Assembly (NCBI GenBank): GCA_902771785.1
Contig: CACXYH010000037.1
Span: 1-50,083 of the forward strand
Reading direction: 5' to 3'
Source: an uncultured Prevotellaceae bacterium
Lineage (GTDB): Bacteria; Bacteroidota; Bacteroidia; Bacteroidales; Bacteroidaceae
DNA: 50,083 nucleotides
In this document: positions 7,277 through 15,626 of the stretch, piece after piece
How positions within the stretch are numbered: position 1 is the first letter of the stretch
How the letters are laid out: each line of letters begins with the position of its first letter
The notes under the pieces: model-generated
The model's input: only the letters and a program-made list of their open reading frames with translations
Told to the model about the DNA's origin: nothing
Database searches by the model: none
Made by a program: the position numbers and the translations under genes

Positions 7277-7318
7277 ATGAAAATACGGGATTTACAGATG
7301 CTTAGTCGGCAAAGGTGA
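7277..7318 (+). pseudogene. Displaced N-terminal segment of mfd
   Basis: ATG at 7277 opens a 13-codon frame, MKIRDLQMLSRQR, that resembles the usual start of Bacteroidales Mfd proteins. Its TGA (7316-7318) overlaps the GTG (7315-7317) that opens the main mfd frame. Roughly 20 residues normally found between this segment and IFLEGLVGSAAP are absent. The simplest reading is a small deletion that also shifted the frame; the GTGA overlap could allow translational coupling. Confidence 0.6.
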
Positions 7319-10300
7319 TTTTCCTCGAGGGGCTCGTGGGGTCTGCCGCCCCGATGCTCTTCGGAAGTCTTTGCGAAGCAGGCGCGGCGAAAAACAAGGC
7401 TAAGGCTCCTTTCTTGTTTATATTGCAGGATGCCGAAGAGGCAGGCTATTTCTATCATGATCTGACGCAGATTATGGGCGATGAGCAGGTGTTGTTCTTT
7501 CCGTCGTCCTATCGCAGGGCCATCAAGTATGCCCAGAAAGATGCTGCCAGCGAAATTCTGCGAACGGAGGTGCTTTCGCGCGTGGCCGACAATGGGGCGT
7601 CTCTCTACATCGTGACCTATCCTGAGGCTATCGCCGAGATGGTCGTGTCGCGAAAGAAGCTCGACGAACGTACGCTTACCCTGCAGAAAGGGCAGGAGAT
7701 AGCGGTAGACGACATTGCCGACACGTTGCGCGATTTCGGCTTCCGCGAAGTCGACTACGTCTACGAGCCAGGTCAGTTCGCCCAGCGTGGCAGCATTCTC
7801 GATGTCTATAGCTACAGTTGTGAGTACCCGTTCCGCCTCGACTTCTTTGGCGATGAGATTGACTCTATACGAACGTTCGAGGTAGAAAACCAGCTGTCGA
7901 AAGAGCAGCGTGAGCGCATAGAGATAGTGCCTGAGCTGGCCGAGGCTGGCGAGCGGGTGTCGTTCATGAGCTTCCTGCCGTCAGACACCATGCTGGTGAT
8001 GAAGGACCTGACGTTCATACGCGAGGCCATAGAGCGTGCCTACAGCGAAGGCTTCTCGAAGCAGGCCGTGATGGAACGCATGGAGGAGGCCACCGAGCTG
8101 GAGCAGCAGGAAATAGAGCGCCAGCTGCGCAGCGAGAGTCAGCTTTCGACGGGAGCGCAGTTCCTGAGCGAGGCTATCGAGTTCAGCCGCATAGAGCTCA
8201 GAAGCTCGACCGGCGGCGGGCAGCATGCTGCGAAGTCGCTCGGTGCCTCTGCTTCTATGCAGATTTCTTTTTCTACCAGCGCCCAGCCGCTTTTCCACAA
8301 GAACTTTGAGCTTCTGTCGAAAACGCTCGAGGACTATCGGCTCCAGGGCTACACCTTATATATATTAGCCGACAGCAAGAAGCAGACCGAGCGCCTGGAG
8401 GAAATCCTGAAGGAAGACTTTGTGCCTGTAGACCGCACGTTGCACGAGGGCTTCGTCGATAACGATGCGCGGCTGTGCTTCTTCACCGATCATCAAATCT
8501 TCGACCGCTTCCATAAGTACAACCTCAAGAGCGACAAGGCCCGCAGCGGAAAGATGGCACTGACGCTGAAGGAAATCCAGCAGTTTGAGATTGGCGACTA
8601 TGTGGTGCACGTAGACCACGGCATCGGCCGCTTCGGCGGGTTGGTGCGCATGCCGCAAGGCGACGGCTATCAAGAGATGATAAAAATCACCTATTCGCGG
8701 GGCGACTCCATCTACGTCAGCATCCACTCGCTCTACAAGGTGTCGAAGTATAAGTCGCAGGAGGGTGGTGAGTCGCCACGCCTCTCTACGCTGGGCACGG
8801 GCCAGTGGGAGCGGCTGAAGGAGCGCACCAAGAAACATATCAAGGACATTGCCCGCGACCTCATCAAGCTTTATGCCTCGCGCCGCAAGCAGCGCGGCTT
8901 CGCCTTCAGCCACGACAGCTATCTGCAACACGAGCTCGAAGCCTCGTTCCTCTATGAAGATACGCCCGACCAGTTGAAGGCTACGCAAGAGGTGAAGGCC
9001 GACATGGAGCAGCAGAAGCCGATGGACCGTCTGGTGTGTGGCGACGTAGGGTTTGGCAAGACCGAGGTTGCCGTGCGCGCTGCCTTTAAAGCGGCCTGCG
9101 ATGGTAAGCAGGTGGCAGTCATGGTGCCCACGACGGTGCTGGCCTATCAGCACTACCGCACGTTTGTCTCGCGACTGAAGGACATGCCGGTGCGTGTCGA
9201 CTACCTGACGCGTGCCCGTTCGGCCAAGCAGACGACGCAGCTGCTGAAGGACCTGGCCGAGGGAAAGATAGACATTCTGATAGGTACTCACAAGCTGATA
9301 GGCAAGACGGTGAAGTTCCGCGACCTGGGATTGCTTATTATCGACGAAGAGCAGAAGTTCGGCGTGTCGACCAAAGAGCGGCTGCGCCAGATGAAGACCA
9401 ATGTCGATACGCTCACGATGAGTGCTACGCCCATTCCGCGCACATTGCAGTTTTCGCTGATGGGAGCCCGCGACATGAGCGTCATTCAGACGCCGCCACC
9501 CAATCGCTACCCCATACAGACGGAGATTCATACCTTCTCAGCAGAAATCGTTGCTGATGCCATCAACTTCGAGTTGTCGCGCAACGGGCAGGTCTATTTC
9601 GTGAACAACCGCATCAGCGACCTGCAACATCTGCGCGAGGTCATTCTCAAGTATGTGCCCGATGCGCGAGTGGCCATCGGACACGGACAGATGAAGCCCG
9701 AGGAACTGGAGCAAATCATTCTCGACTTCTCGAACCACGACTTCGACGTGCTGCTTTCTACGACTATCGTCGAGAACGGCATCGACATTCCCAATGCCAA
9801 TACCATCATCATCAATGCAGCTCACAACTTCGGACTTTCCGACCTGCACCAGATGCGCGGGCGAGTGGGCCGAGGCAATCGCAAGGCGTTCTGCTATCTG
9901 CTGGCGCCACCGCTCTCGGCACTGCCTGTTGACGCCCGGCGCCGGTTGGAAGCGCTCGAGAACTTCAGCGATTTGGGAAGCGGCATCAATATTGCCATGC
10001 AAGACCTCGACATTCGTGGCGCCGGCAATCTTCTGGGGGCTGAGCAGAGTGGCTTCATCAGCGACTTGGGCTATGAGACCTATGTGAAGATACTGAACGA
10101 GGCGATGGCGGAGCTGAGAAATGAGGAGCCCGCCGAGCTTGCACAGACGGCTGCTGACCACGAGACATCGAAAAACGAAGCGGCCGACGACGACAGTCAG
10201 TGGTCAATGACGAATGGCCAGTGGCTGGCCGACTGCACCCTTGAGAGCGATCTTGAGATGTACTTCCCCGACCAGTATGTGCCTAACGACTCAGAACGCA

Positions 10301-10671
10301 TGTTGCTCTACCGCGAACTCGACAACACTCGCGACGACAGTGAGCTTGAGGCCTACAGAAAGCGGCTGCAAGACCGCTTCGGAAAGTTGCCGCAGCAGGC
10401 CGAAGAGCTGTTGCAGGTAGTGCCGCTGCGCAGGCTGGGCATGCAGCTGGGTTGCGAGAAAATCATGCTGAAGCAGGGACGCATGTTCCTCTACTTTGTC
10501 TCGAACGCCAACAGTCCCTTCTATCAGAGTGCTGCCTTCGGGCGCGTCATTGACTTCATGACCCGTAACGTGCAACGCTGCAAGCTGCGCGAGCAGAACG
10601 GCAAACGTTCTATGGTTGTTGCCGACGTGCCAACGGTAGGCGAGGCCGTGCGTGTGTTGCAGAGCGTCTGA
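7315..10671 (+). CDS. mfd: Transcription-repair coupling factor (Mfd), N-terminus altered
   Basis: Mfd removes RNA polymerase stalled at DNA damage and recruits UvrA. The protein shows the UvrB-like N-terminal region, the RNA polymerase interaction domain (QFEIGDYVVHVDHGIGRF, about residues 420-440), and the SF2 translocase with Walker A GDVGFGKTE (near 576-584), the DEEQ box (near 676-679), TMSATPIPRTLQ, and a GRVGRG motif VI. A TRCF C-terminal domain follows an acidic Gln/Asp-rich linker (about residues 940-980). From this GTG the chain is 1118 residues, but it starts directly at the first strand (IFLEGLVGSAAP), so 20-30 residues are missing or in another frame. Confidence 0.95.
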   Translation: MIFLEGLVGSAAPMLFGSLCEAGAAKNKAKAPFLFILQDAEEAGYFYHDLTQIMGDEQVLFFPSSYRRAIKYAQKDAASEILRTEVLSRVADNGASLYIVTYPEAIAEMVVSRKKLDERTLTLQKGQEIAVDDIADTLRDFGFREVDYVYEPGQFAQRGSILDVYSYSCEYPFRLDFFGDEIDSIRTFEVENQLSKEQRERIEIVPELAEAGERVSFMSFLPSDTMLVMKDLTFIREAIERAYSEGFSKQAVMERMEEATELEQQEIERQLRSESQLSTGAQFLSEAIEFSRIELRSSTGGGQHAAKSLGASASMQISFSTSAQPLFHKNFELLSKTLEDYRLQGYTLYILADSKKQTERLEEILKEDFVPVDRTLHEGFVDNDARLCFFTDHQIFDRFHKYNLKSDKARSGKMALTLKEIQQFEIGDYVVHVDHGIGRFGGLVRMPQGDGYQEMIKITYSRGDSIYVSIHSLYKVSKYKSQEGGESPRLSTLGTGQWERLKERTKKHIKDIARDLIKLYASRRKQRGFAFSHDSYLQHELEASFLYEDTPDQLKATQEVKADMEQQKPMDRLVCGDVGFGKTEVAVRAAFKAACDGKQVAVMVPTTVLAYQHYRTFVSRLKDMPVRVDYLTRARSAKQTTQLLKDLAEGKIDILIGTHKLIGKTVKFRDLGLLIIDEEQKFGVSTKERLRQMKTNVDTLTMSATPIPRTLQFSLMGARDMSVIQTPPPNRYPIQTEIHTFSAEIVADAINFELSRNGQVYFVNNRISDLQHLREVILKYVPDARVAIGHGQMKPEELEQIILDFSNHDFDVLLSTTIVENGIDIPNANTIIINAAHNFGLSDLHQMRGRVGRGNRKAFCYLLAPPLSALPVDARRRLEALENFSDLGSGINIAMQDLDIRGAGNLLGAEQSGFISDLGYETYVKILNEAMAELRNEEPAELAQTAADHETSKNEAADDDSQWSMTNGQWLADCTLESDLEMYFPDQYVPNDSERMLLYRELDNTRDDSELEAYRKRLQDRFGKLPQQAEELLQVVPLRRLGMQLGCEKIMLKQGRMFLYFVSNANSPFYQSAAFGRVIDFMTRNVQRCKLREQNGKRSMVVADVPTVGEAVRVLQSV

Positions 10672-10740
10672 CAAGCAGCTTTTTTTTTCGGTAGAATAGT
10701 TAAAAAAGTCAAAGTATTCGTCTAATGCAAATATATTCAG

Positions 10741-10748
10741 TATATTTG
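10741..10748 (+). promoter_or_regulatory. -7 promoter box for glutamine synthetase
   Basis: TATATTTG fits TAnnTTTG and lies 30 bases before the preferred start at 10779. It supports that start over the in-frame ATG at 10725, which would lie upstream of the box. Confidence 0.7.
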
Positions 10749-10778
10749 CATCATACTTACTTAAGACAATTAAAAACT

Positions 10779-12290
10779 ATGAACGATTACAATGAGAAGT
10801 TGGCATTCCATGCCAATCCGGTAGTGGCTTTCCTGAAAAAGCCGGCAGCCGAGTTTACAAAGGCCGACATCGTGAAGTACATCTGTGAGAACGAAATCCG
10901 GATGGTGAACTTTATGTACCCTGGAGGAGATGGCAAACTGAAGACACTGAACTTCGTGCTGACAGACCTCGACTATCTTGACACCATTCTGACTTGCGGT
11001 GAGCGGGTAGACGGCTCGAGCCTTTTCTCGTTTATTCAGGCAGGCAGCAGCGACCTCTATGTGTTGCCCCGCTTCCGCACCGCTTTCCTCGACCCCTTTG
11101 CTCCGCTGCCTACGCTGACGATGCTCTGCTCATTCTTCGACAAGGACGGACAACCGTTGGCCAGCGCGCCAGAACAGACGCTGCGCAAGGCGTCGGAGGC
11201 TTTCACTCGCGTAACTGGCATGCAGTTTGAAGCAATGGGCGAACTGGAGTACTACGTGATTTCCGACGATGAACAAGTGTTTCCCGCCGTCGACCAGCGC
11301 GGGTATCATGAGTCGGCTCCCTATGCTAAAACCAATGATTTCCGCACCCGCTGCATGGAGGCAATAGCGCAGACGGGCGGGCAAATCAAGTATGGCCACT
11401 CAGAGGTGGGCAACTTTACGCTCGACGGCAAGACTTACGAGCAAAACGAAATTGAGTTCCTGCCCGTTCCCGTAGAACAGGCTGCCGACCAACTGATGCT
11501 GGCTAAATGGGTAATCAGGAATATGGCATGGCAGGAAGGCTATGACGTGACCTTTGCTCCGAAAATCACGACAGGAAAGGCTGGTAGCGGATTGCATATA
11601 CACATGCGAATGACGAAGGATGGGCACAACCAGATGCTCAGCGAAGGCGTTCTTAGTCAGGATGCGCGCCGCATGATTGCAGGCATGATGGATCTGGCAC
11701 CGTCGATTACGGCCTTTGGCAACAAGAACCCTACTTCCTACTTCCGACTGGTGCCGCATCAGGAAGCACCCACCAACGTGTGCTGGGGCGACCGCAACCG
11801 CTCGGTATTGGTGCGCGTACCTTTAGGATGGGCGGCAGGAACCGACATGTCGGCCATGGCAAACCCGAACGAGCAGGCACAAGTGCGCGACATGAGTGGC
11901 AAGCAGACTGTGGAGATGCGTTCTCCTGATGGTTCTGCTGACCTCTATCAGCTCTTGGCCGGTCTGTGTGTAGCTTGCCGGCATGGTTTCGAAATGGCAG
12001 ATGCGCTGGAAGTGGCAGAGCGGACTTACGTCAACGTCAACATCCACGATGCGCAGAACGCCGACCGCCTTGCCCAGCTGGCTCAGCTGCCCGACTCATG
12101 CGTAGCTTCAGCGGCATGTCTTGCCAAGCAGCGCGAGGTCTACGAGCAGTACGACGTGTTCAGCCCTGCCATGATTGACGGCATTATCGCACAGCTACGT
12201 GCTTTCGACGATGCGTCTTTGCGTAAGAACATCGAGAATTATCCCGAAGAAGTGTTGAAGCTCGTCAACGAGTACTTCCACTGCGGTTAA
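10779..12290 (+). CDS. glnA: Type I-like glutamine synthetase
   Basis: The enzyme joins ammonia and glutamate with ATP to make glutamine. The 503-residue protein has the N-terminal beta-grasp with DGSSLFSFIQAGSSD, and catalytic-domain motifs GELEYYV, GHSEVGNFTLDGKTYEQNEIEF (metal and glutamate ligands), GSGLHIHMRM and NRSVLVRVPLGW. Length and motifs fit type I rather than the roughly 730-residue type III GlnN common in Bacteroides. A start at 10725 is possible but would lie upstream of the TATATTTG box. The last 26 bases overlap the convergent flavoprotein gene. Nitrogen regulation is likely, but no operator is visible. Confidence 0.92.
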   Translation: MNDYNEKLAFHANPVVAFLKKPAAEFTKADIVKYICENEIRMVNFMYPGGDGKLKTLNFVLTDLDYLDTILTCGERVDGSSLFSFIQAGSSDLYVLPRFRTAFLDPFAPLPTLTMLCSFFDKDGQPLASAPEQTLRKASEAFTRVTGMQFEAMGELEYYVISDDEQVFPAVDQRGYHESAPYAKTNDFRTRCMEAIAQTGGQIKYGHSEVGNFTLDGKTYEQNEIEFLPVPVEQAADQLMLAKWVIRNMAWQEGYDVTFAPKITTGKAGSGLHIHMRMTKDGHNQMLSEGVLSQDARRMIAGMMDLAPSITAFGNKNPTSYFRLVPHQEAPTNVCWGDRNRSVLVRVPLGWAAGTDMSAMANPNEQAQVRDMSGKQTVEMRSPDGSADLYQLLAGLCVACRHGFEMADALEVAERTYVNVNIHDAQNADRLAQLAQLPDSCVASAACLAKQREVYEQYDVFSPAMIDGIIAQLRAFDDASLRKNIENYPEEVLKLVNEYFHCG

Positions 12291-13323
12291 AGAAACTTTC
12301 GCGCTTCATCTTTGCATCGAAGCAGAATTTGATGAGGCGGGGGGAGCAGCGGGCTACGGTCTTCATCAGCCAGAGACTGAAGGGGCTGAAGAAGAAGCCG
12401 AACAGCCGCTCCTCCTTCTTCATTTTCTTGAAGATTGGCTGGTTTGTTTCGCGGAATGGCCGCTCGTCGACGATGGCACTGACGGCGTGGCGTGCAGTTT
12501 CGAAGGCATCGTAAAGGCCTTCGCAGGTGACGCGATTGGCAAATCCGCCGGCATCGCCTATCAGAATGATGTGGTCGTTGAGGGGATAGTCGTTGCTCAG
12601 GTATATATAGGCTCCGCGAAACTTTGCCTCGGCTATGCCTTTGTTGCGTAGCACCTGACTGAACCGCTCGGGTGTCGTGCTTACATCGCCGTAGCCTACG
12701 ACGTCTTTCTCGCTGTTGGGGAAGCGGAAGAAATAGCCTCCCGTGTCGTATTGGCGTGAGAGTTCTACGACGATGTCGTCTTGATGGTCGAAGACGCCTT
12801 TGTCCAAATACTGCTCCATAGCCAGAATACCATGCTCTTTGCCCCCTGTAAGGTAGTGGCGCACAAAGCTGTTCGAGCCGTCGGCGCCTACCAGATAGCG
12901 ACACTTCACTTGCTCGCCTGACTTCATGGTGACCACGATGCTGCCGTCAGCTTGCTCTTCGATGCTGGCCGGTGCGTCTTTCCGGAACTGTCCTCCCTGC
13001 TTCTGATAGTGCTGGAGCAGCAGGTGGTCGAAGTCGCGCCGCTTCACAATGCGAAGTTCCTGTTCGGAATCGAATTCGCAGGCGGCTTCACCATCAATGT
13101 AAAGGCGTATGTGTTTTACAGGATGGTACTCATACTGAAAACCTGGTAGCAGTTCGTTGAGCTGTCGCCATGATTTCGGGGTCAGTCCTCCTCCGCAAAT
13201 CTTGTCGCGTGGAAATGTGGCATGGTCTACGAGTAGACAGTCTTTTCCTTTTTGCTTGAGCAGGCTTGCGCAGACGGAACCTGCCGGTCCTGCGCCGATG
13301 ATGAGTACGTCGGTAGTTGTCAT
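12265..13323 (-). CDS. Geranylgeranyl-reductase-family FAD oxidoreductase
   Basis: The 352-residue protein begins with a Rossmann FAD motif (DVLIIGAGPAGSVCASLL), followed by DHATFPRDKICGGGLTP, typical of the geranylgeranyl reductase/PHBH-like group, and carries GADGSNSFVR and LIGDAGGFANRVTCEGLYDAF near the second FAD contact. Relatives saturate polyprenyl chains or act on quinone side chains; the substrate here is unknown. The C-terminal part has a hydrophobic patch (LFGFFFSPFSLWLMKTV) suggesting membrane contact. The ATG at 13323 was chosen because it starts just before the FAD fold; an upstream in-frame ATG at 13356 overlaps the promoter box. Its 3' end overlaps glnA by 26 bases. Confidence 0.88.
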   Translation of the reverse strand: MTTTDVLIIGAGPAGSVCASLLKQKGKDCLLVDHATFPRDKICGGGLTPKSWRQLNELLPGFQYEYHPVKHIRLYIDGEAACEFDSEQELRIVKRRDFDHLLLQHYQKQGGQFRKDAPASIEEQADGSIVVTMKSGEQVKCRYLVGADGSNSFVRHYLTGGKEHGILAMEQYLDKGVFDHQDDIVVELSRQYDTGGYFFRFPNSEKDVVGYGDVSTTPERFSQVLRNKGIAEAKFRGAYIYLSNDYPLNDHIILIGDAGGFANRVTCEGLYDAFETARHAVSAIVDERPFRETNQPIFKKMKKEERLFGFFFSPFSLWLMKTVARCSPRLIKFCFDAKMKRESFFNRSGSTR

Positions 13324-13353
13324 TTTCGTCTTCTGTTTCTGTATAACACGCTG

Positions 13354-13361
13354 CAAAGTTA
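13354..13361 (-). promoter_or_regulatory. -7 promoter box for the FAD oxidoreductase
   Basis: The minus strand reads TAACTTTG, about 30 bases before the start codon at 13323. Confidence 0.65.
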
Positions 13362-13412
13362 CAAAAGAGTTGCGAGTTTGCTTGCTGTTAGTGCCACCTT
13401 TTTATGGTTTTG

Positions 13413-13438
13413 TGTCAATTTGTCTGCTGTTTATGACA
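13413..13438 (+). promoter_or_regulatory. Inverted repeat TGTCA-N16-TGACA, possible activator site
   Basis: TGTCA (13413-13417) and TGACA (13434-13438) form an inverted repeat centred about 60 bases before the predicted sigma-54 start point. Its position suits an enhancer-binding protein, although most such sites lie farther upstream. Confidence 0.4.
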
Positions 13439-13459
13439 AGTTGGCGTGTGCACCTGCGT

Positions 13460-13475
13460 TGGCACTCTTCTTGCA
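13460..13475 (+). promoter_or_regulatory. Sigma-54 type (-24/-12) promoter for hsp20
   Basis: TGGCAC (13460-13465), five bases, then TTGCA (13471-13475) matches the RpoN consensus TGGCAC-N5-TTGC, with GG and GC exactly 12 bases apart. No TAnnTTTG box is seen between here and the hsp20 start at 13559. Transcription would start near 13486. Confidence 0.75.
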
Positions 13476-13558
13476 TTTATATGGGTGAAAGCCTCACTGA
13501 GGAGGCCTATCAGAGAAACGTATAACAAACAAATAAATAAAATTAGGAGGACAAAACT

Positions 13559-13981
13559 ATGATGCCAATGATGAGAACAAACAGCTGGATTCCCACAGTG
13601 TTCAACGATCTTTTCGACACTGATTTCATGCCGAAGGTAAGTGCTACTGCACCCGCAATCAATGTGAAGGAGAGTGACAAGGGCTACACAGTAGAGCTGG
13701 CAGCTCCGGGCATGCAGAAAGAAGACTTCAACGTGCACATCAACGACGAGGGTAACCTTATTATTAAGATGGAGAAGAAGAACGAGCAGAAGGAGGATAA
13801 GAGCACGCGCTACTTGCGCCGCGAGTTCTCGTACTCTAAGTATGAGCAGACGCTCATCTTGCCCGATGATGTGAAGAAGGATGCTATTTCGGCAAAGGTC
13901 GAGAACGGTGTGCTCACCGTGGAGCTTCCGAAGATTGTGGAAGAGAAAGCAAAGGTTTCACGCCAGATTGAAATCGGCTAA
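13559..13981 (+). CDS. Small heat-shock protein, Hsp20/IbpA family
   Basis: This ATP-independent chaperone holds unfolding proteins in the cytoplasm. The 140-residue protein has a short N-terminal arm (MRTNSWIPTVFNDLFD), an alpha-crystallin domain (about residues 32-128; APAINVKESDKGYTVELAAPGM, ending in the signature GVLTVELPK) and a short tail with the IEI motif used in oligomer assembly. A strong Shine-Dalgarno sequence, AGGAGG (13544-13549), lies 9 bases before the ATG, unusual in a phylum where such sites are often absent and consistent with rapid high expression. The only promoter found is of the sigma-54 type. Confidence 0.95.
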   Translation: MMPMMRTNSWIPTVFNDLFDTDFMPKVSATAPAINVKESDKGYTVELAAPGMQKEDFNVHINDEGNLIIKMEKKNEQKEDKSTRYLRREFSYSKYEQTLILPDDVKKDAISAKVENGVLTVELPKIVEEKAKVSRQIEIG

Positions 13982-14013
13982 GGATACAAAAGCTGGCAAA
14001 AAGAAAAGGCTGC

Positions 14014-14051
14014 GCTTCTGATGAAGGAGCGCAGCCTTTTTGTTGTTTACT
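14014..14051. terminator. Bidirectional terminator between hsp20 and trpB
   Basis: AAAAGGCTGCGCT (14014-14026) pairs with AGCGCAGCCTTTT (14038-14050), with T-runs on both strands. It ends both the rightward hsp20 and the leftward trpB transcript. Confidence 0.92.
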
Positions 14052-14056
14052 TATCT

Positions 14057-15415
14057 TTACTTGTCGAGCTCTGCCAGATTCTTAGCAATCATCTCGTCGG
14101 TGACTGTATAGTTCTGCAGATCGCCGTTGATGTATGATTCGTACGACGGCATGTCAATGAGCCCGTGTCCAGACAAGTTGAAGAGTATCACTTTCTCTTC
14201 GCCGGTCTCAATGCATTTCTTTGCCTCGCGAATGGTAGCTGCAATGGCGTGCGAGCTTTCAGGGGCAGGAATGATGCCTTCTGTGCGTGCAAAGAGCAGA
14301 CCAGCCTCGAAGGTTTCGAGCTGTGGAATGTCTACACCGTGCATCATACCGTCCTTGATAAGCTGTGAGATAATCATTCCGGCACCATGATAGCGCAGAC
14401 CGCCGGCATGGATGTTTGAAGGCTTGAAGTTGTGGCCCAGGGTGAACATGGGCAGCAACGGGGTGTAGCCAGCCTCGTCGCCGAAGTCGTAGCGGAACTG
14501 GCCGCGTGTCAGCTTCGGGCAGCTATCGGGTTCGGCTGCGATGAACTCTGTGTGGCGCTCGCCGCTCAGGTTGTGGCGCATGAAGGGGAACGAGATGCCA
14601 CCGAAGTTACTGCCACCGCCGAAGCAACCAATCACGATGTCGGGATATTCGCCAGCCATTGCCATTTGCTTCTCAGCCTCCAAACCGATAATGGTCTGGT
14701 GCAATCCTACGTGGTTGAGCACGGAGCCCAGCGTGTACTTGCAGTTAGGAGTGGTTGTTGCCAACTCTACAGCCTCGCTGATAGCGGTGCCCAGCGAACC
14801 GGGATGTGTGGGATCCTTGGTAATGATGTCTTTTCCGGCACGGGTCGACATAGAAGGTGAGCCAGTGACGGCAGCACCGAAGGTGCGCATGACGCTCGAG
14901 CGGTAAGGCTTCTGCTGCATGGTGATTTTCACCTGATAGACGGCGCACTCCAGTCCGTAGAGTTTGGCAGCGTAAGAAAGTGCCATACCCCACTGTCCGG
15001 CTCCTGTCTCAGTAGTTACGTTGGTGGTGCCTTCTTTTTTGGCATAGTAGCATTGTGGCAGGGCAGAATTGATCTTGTGGGAGCCTAACGGGTTGGTCGA
15101 CTCGTTCTTGAAGTAGATGTGTGCGGGGGTGTGTAAGGCCTCTTCCAGTGCATAGGCACGGACGAGTGGGGTAGAACGGTAGTACTTGTACTTTTCGAGT
15201 ACGTCCTCGGGTATGTCAATCCAGCGGTGCTCGGTGTCGAGTTCCTGCACACAGCACTCGCGGGGGAAGATGTGTGCCAAGTCGTCTACACTGAGGGGCT
15301 GTTTCGTAGCGGGGTGTATGGGCGGCATGGGCTTGTTGGGCATGTCGGCCTGAATGTTGTACCACTGTGTAGGAATCTCACTCTCTTGGAGGATGAATTT
15401 CTTTTGTTTTGACAT
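14057..15415 (-). CDS. trpB: Tryptophan synthase beta chain, TrpB2 type
   Basis: This PLP enzyme condenses indole and serine to tryptophan. The 452-residue length and the sequence (FPRECCVQELDTEHRWIDIPEDV, then NPLGSHKINSA with the PLP lysine, ETGAGQWG and the phosphate-binding loop CFGGGSNFGG) fit the longer TrpB2 subgroup rather than TrpB1. TrpB2 enzymes usually lack a TrpA partner, and no trpA or other trp gene is adjacent, so indole salvage or stand-alone use is likely. The ATG at 15415 begins the normal N-terminus (MSKQKKFILQESEIPTQWYN); farther upstream codons pass the promoter box. Confidence 0.93.
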   Translation of the reverse strand: MSKQKKFILQESEIPTQWYNIQADMPNKPMPPIHPATKQPLSVDDLAHIFPRECCVQELDTEHRWIDIPEDVLEKYKYYRSTPLVRAYALEEALHTPAHIYFKNESTNPLGSHKINSALPQCYYAKKEGTTNVTTETGAGQWGMALSYAAKLYGLECAVYQVKITMQQKPYRSSVMRTFGAAVTGSPSMSTRAGKDIITKDPTHPGSLGTAISEAVELATTTPNCKYTLGSVLNHVGLHQTIIGLEAEKQMAMAGEYPDIVIGCFGGGSNFGGISFPFMRHNLSGERHTEFIAAEPDSCPKLTRGQFRYDFGDEAGYTPLLPMFTLGHNFKPSNIHAGGLRYHGAGMIISQLIKDGMMHGVDIPQLETFEAGLLFARTEGIIPAPESSHAIAATIREAKKCIETGEEKVILFNLSGHGLIDMPSYESYINGDLQNYTVTDEMIAKNLAELDK

Positions 15416-15448
15416 CGTTTTTTGTTGTTGGTGAATAATTACCGTGTG

Positions 15449-15456
15449 CAAAGGTA
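15449..15456 (-). promoter_or_regulatory. -7 promoter box for trpB
   Basis: The minus strand reads TACCTTTG, 33 bases before the trpB start. Confidence 0.72.
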
Positions 15457-15613
15457 ATAAAAAAAGGGTAAAGTGGAAAGTTAATAGTGAAAAAAGTTGC
15501 AGTTGCATCATGTATTTCCAATGTATAGTGGCAATTTTTTCACTTTTTTGCTGCAGAGATACGAATAAATATTGAAAAGTTCAAATTAATTTGTCTTTTC
15601 TCTCACATATTTG

Positions 15614-15621
15614 TACCTTTG
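15614..15621 (+). promoter_or_regulatory. -7 promoter box for the symporter; near-leaderless start
   Basis: TACCTTTG ends only 5 bases before the ATG at 15627, so the mRNA probably starts at or very near the initiation codon. Confidence 0.7.
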
Positions 15622-15626
15622 CACCC

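Noticed and set aside
10140-10260. Acidic Gln/Asp/Ser stretch in Mfd as an inserted element
   Set aside because: Length and place fit a variable linker before the C-terminal domain; the frame is intact.
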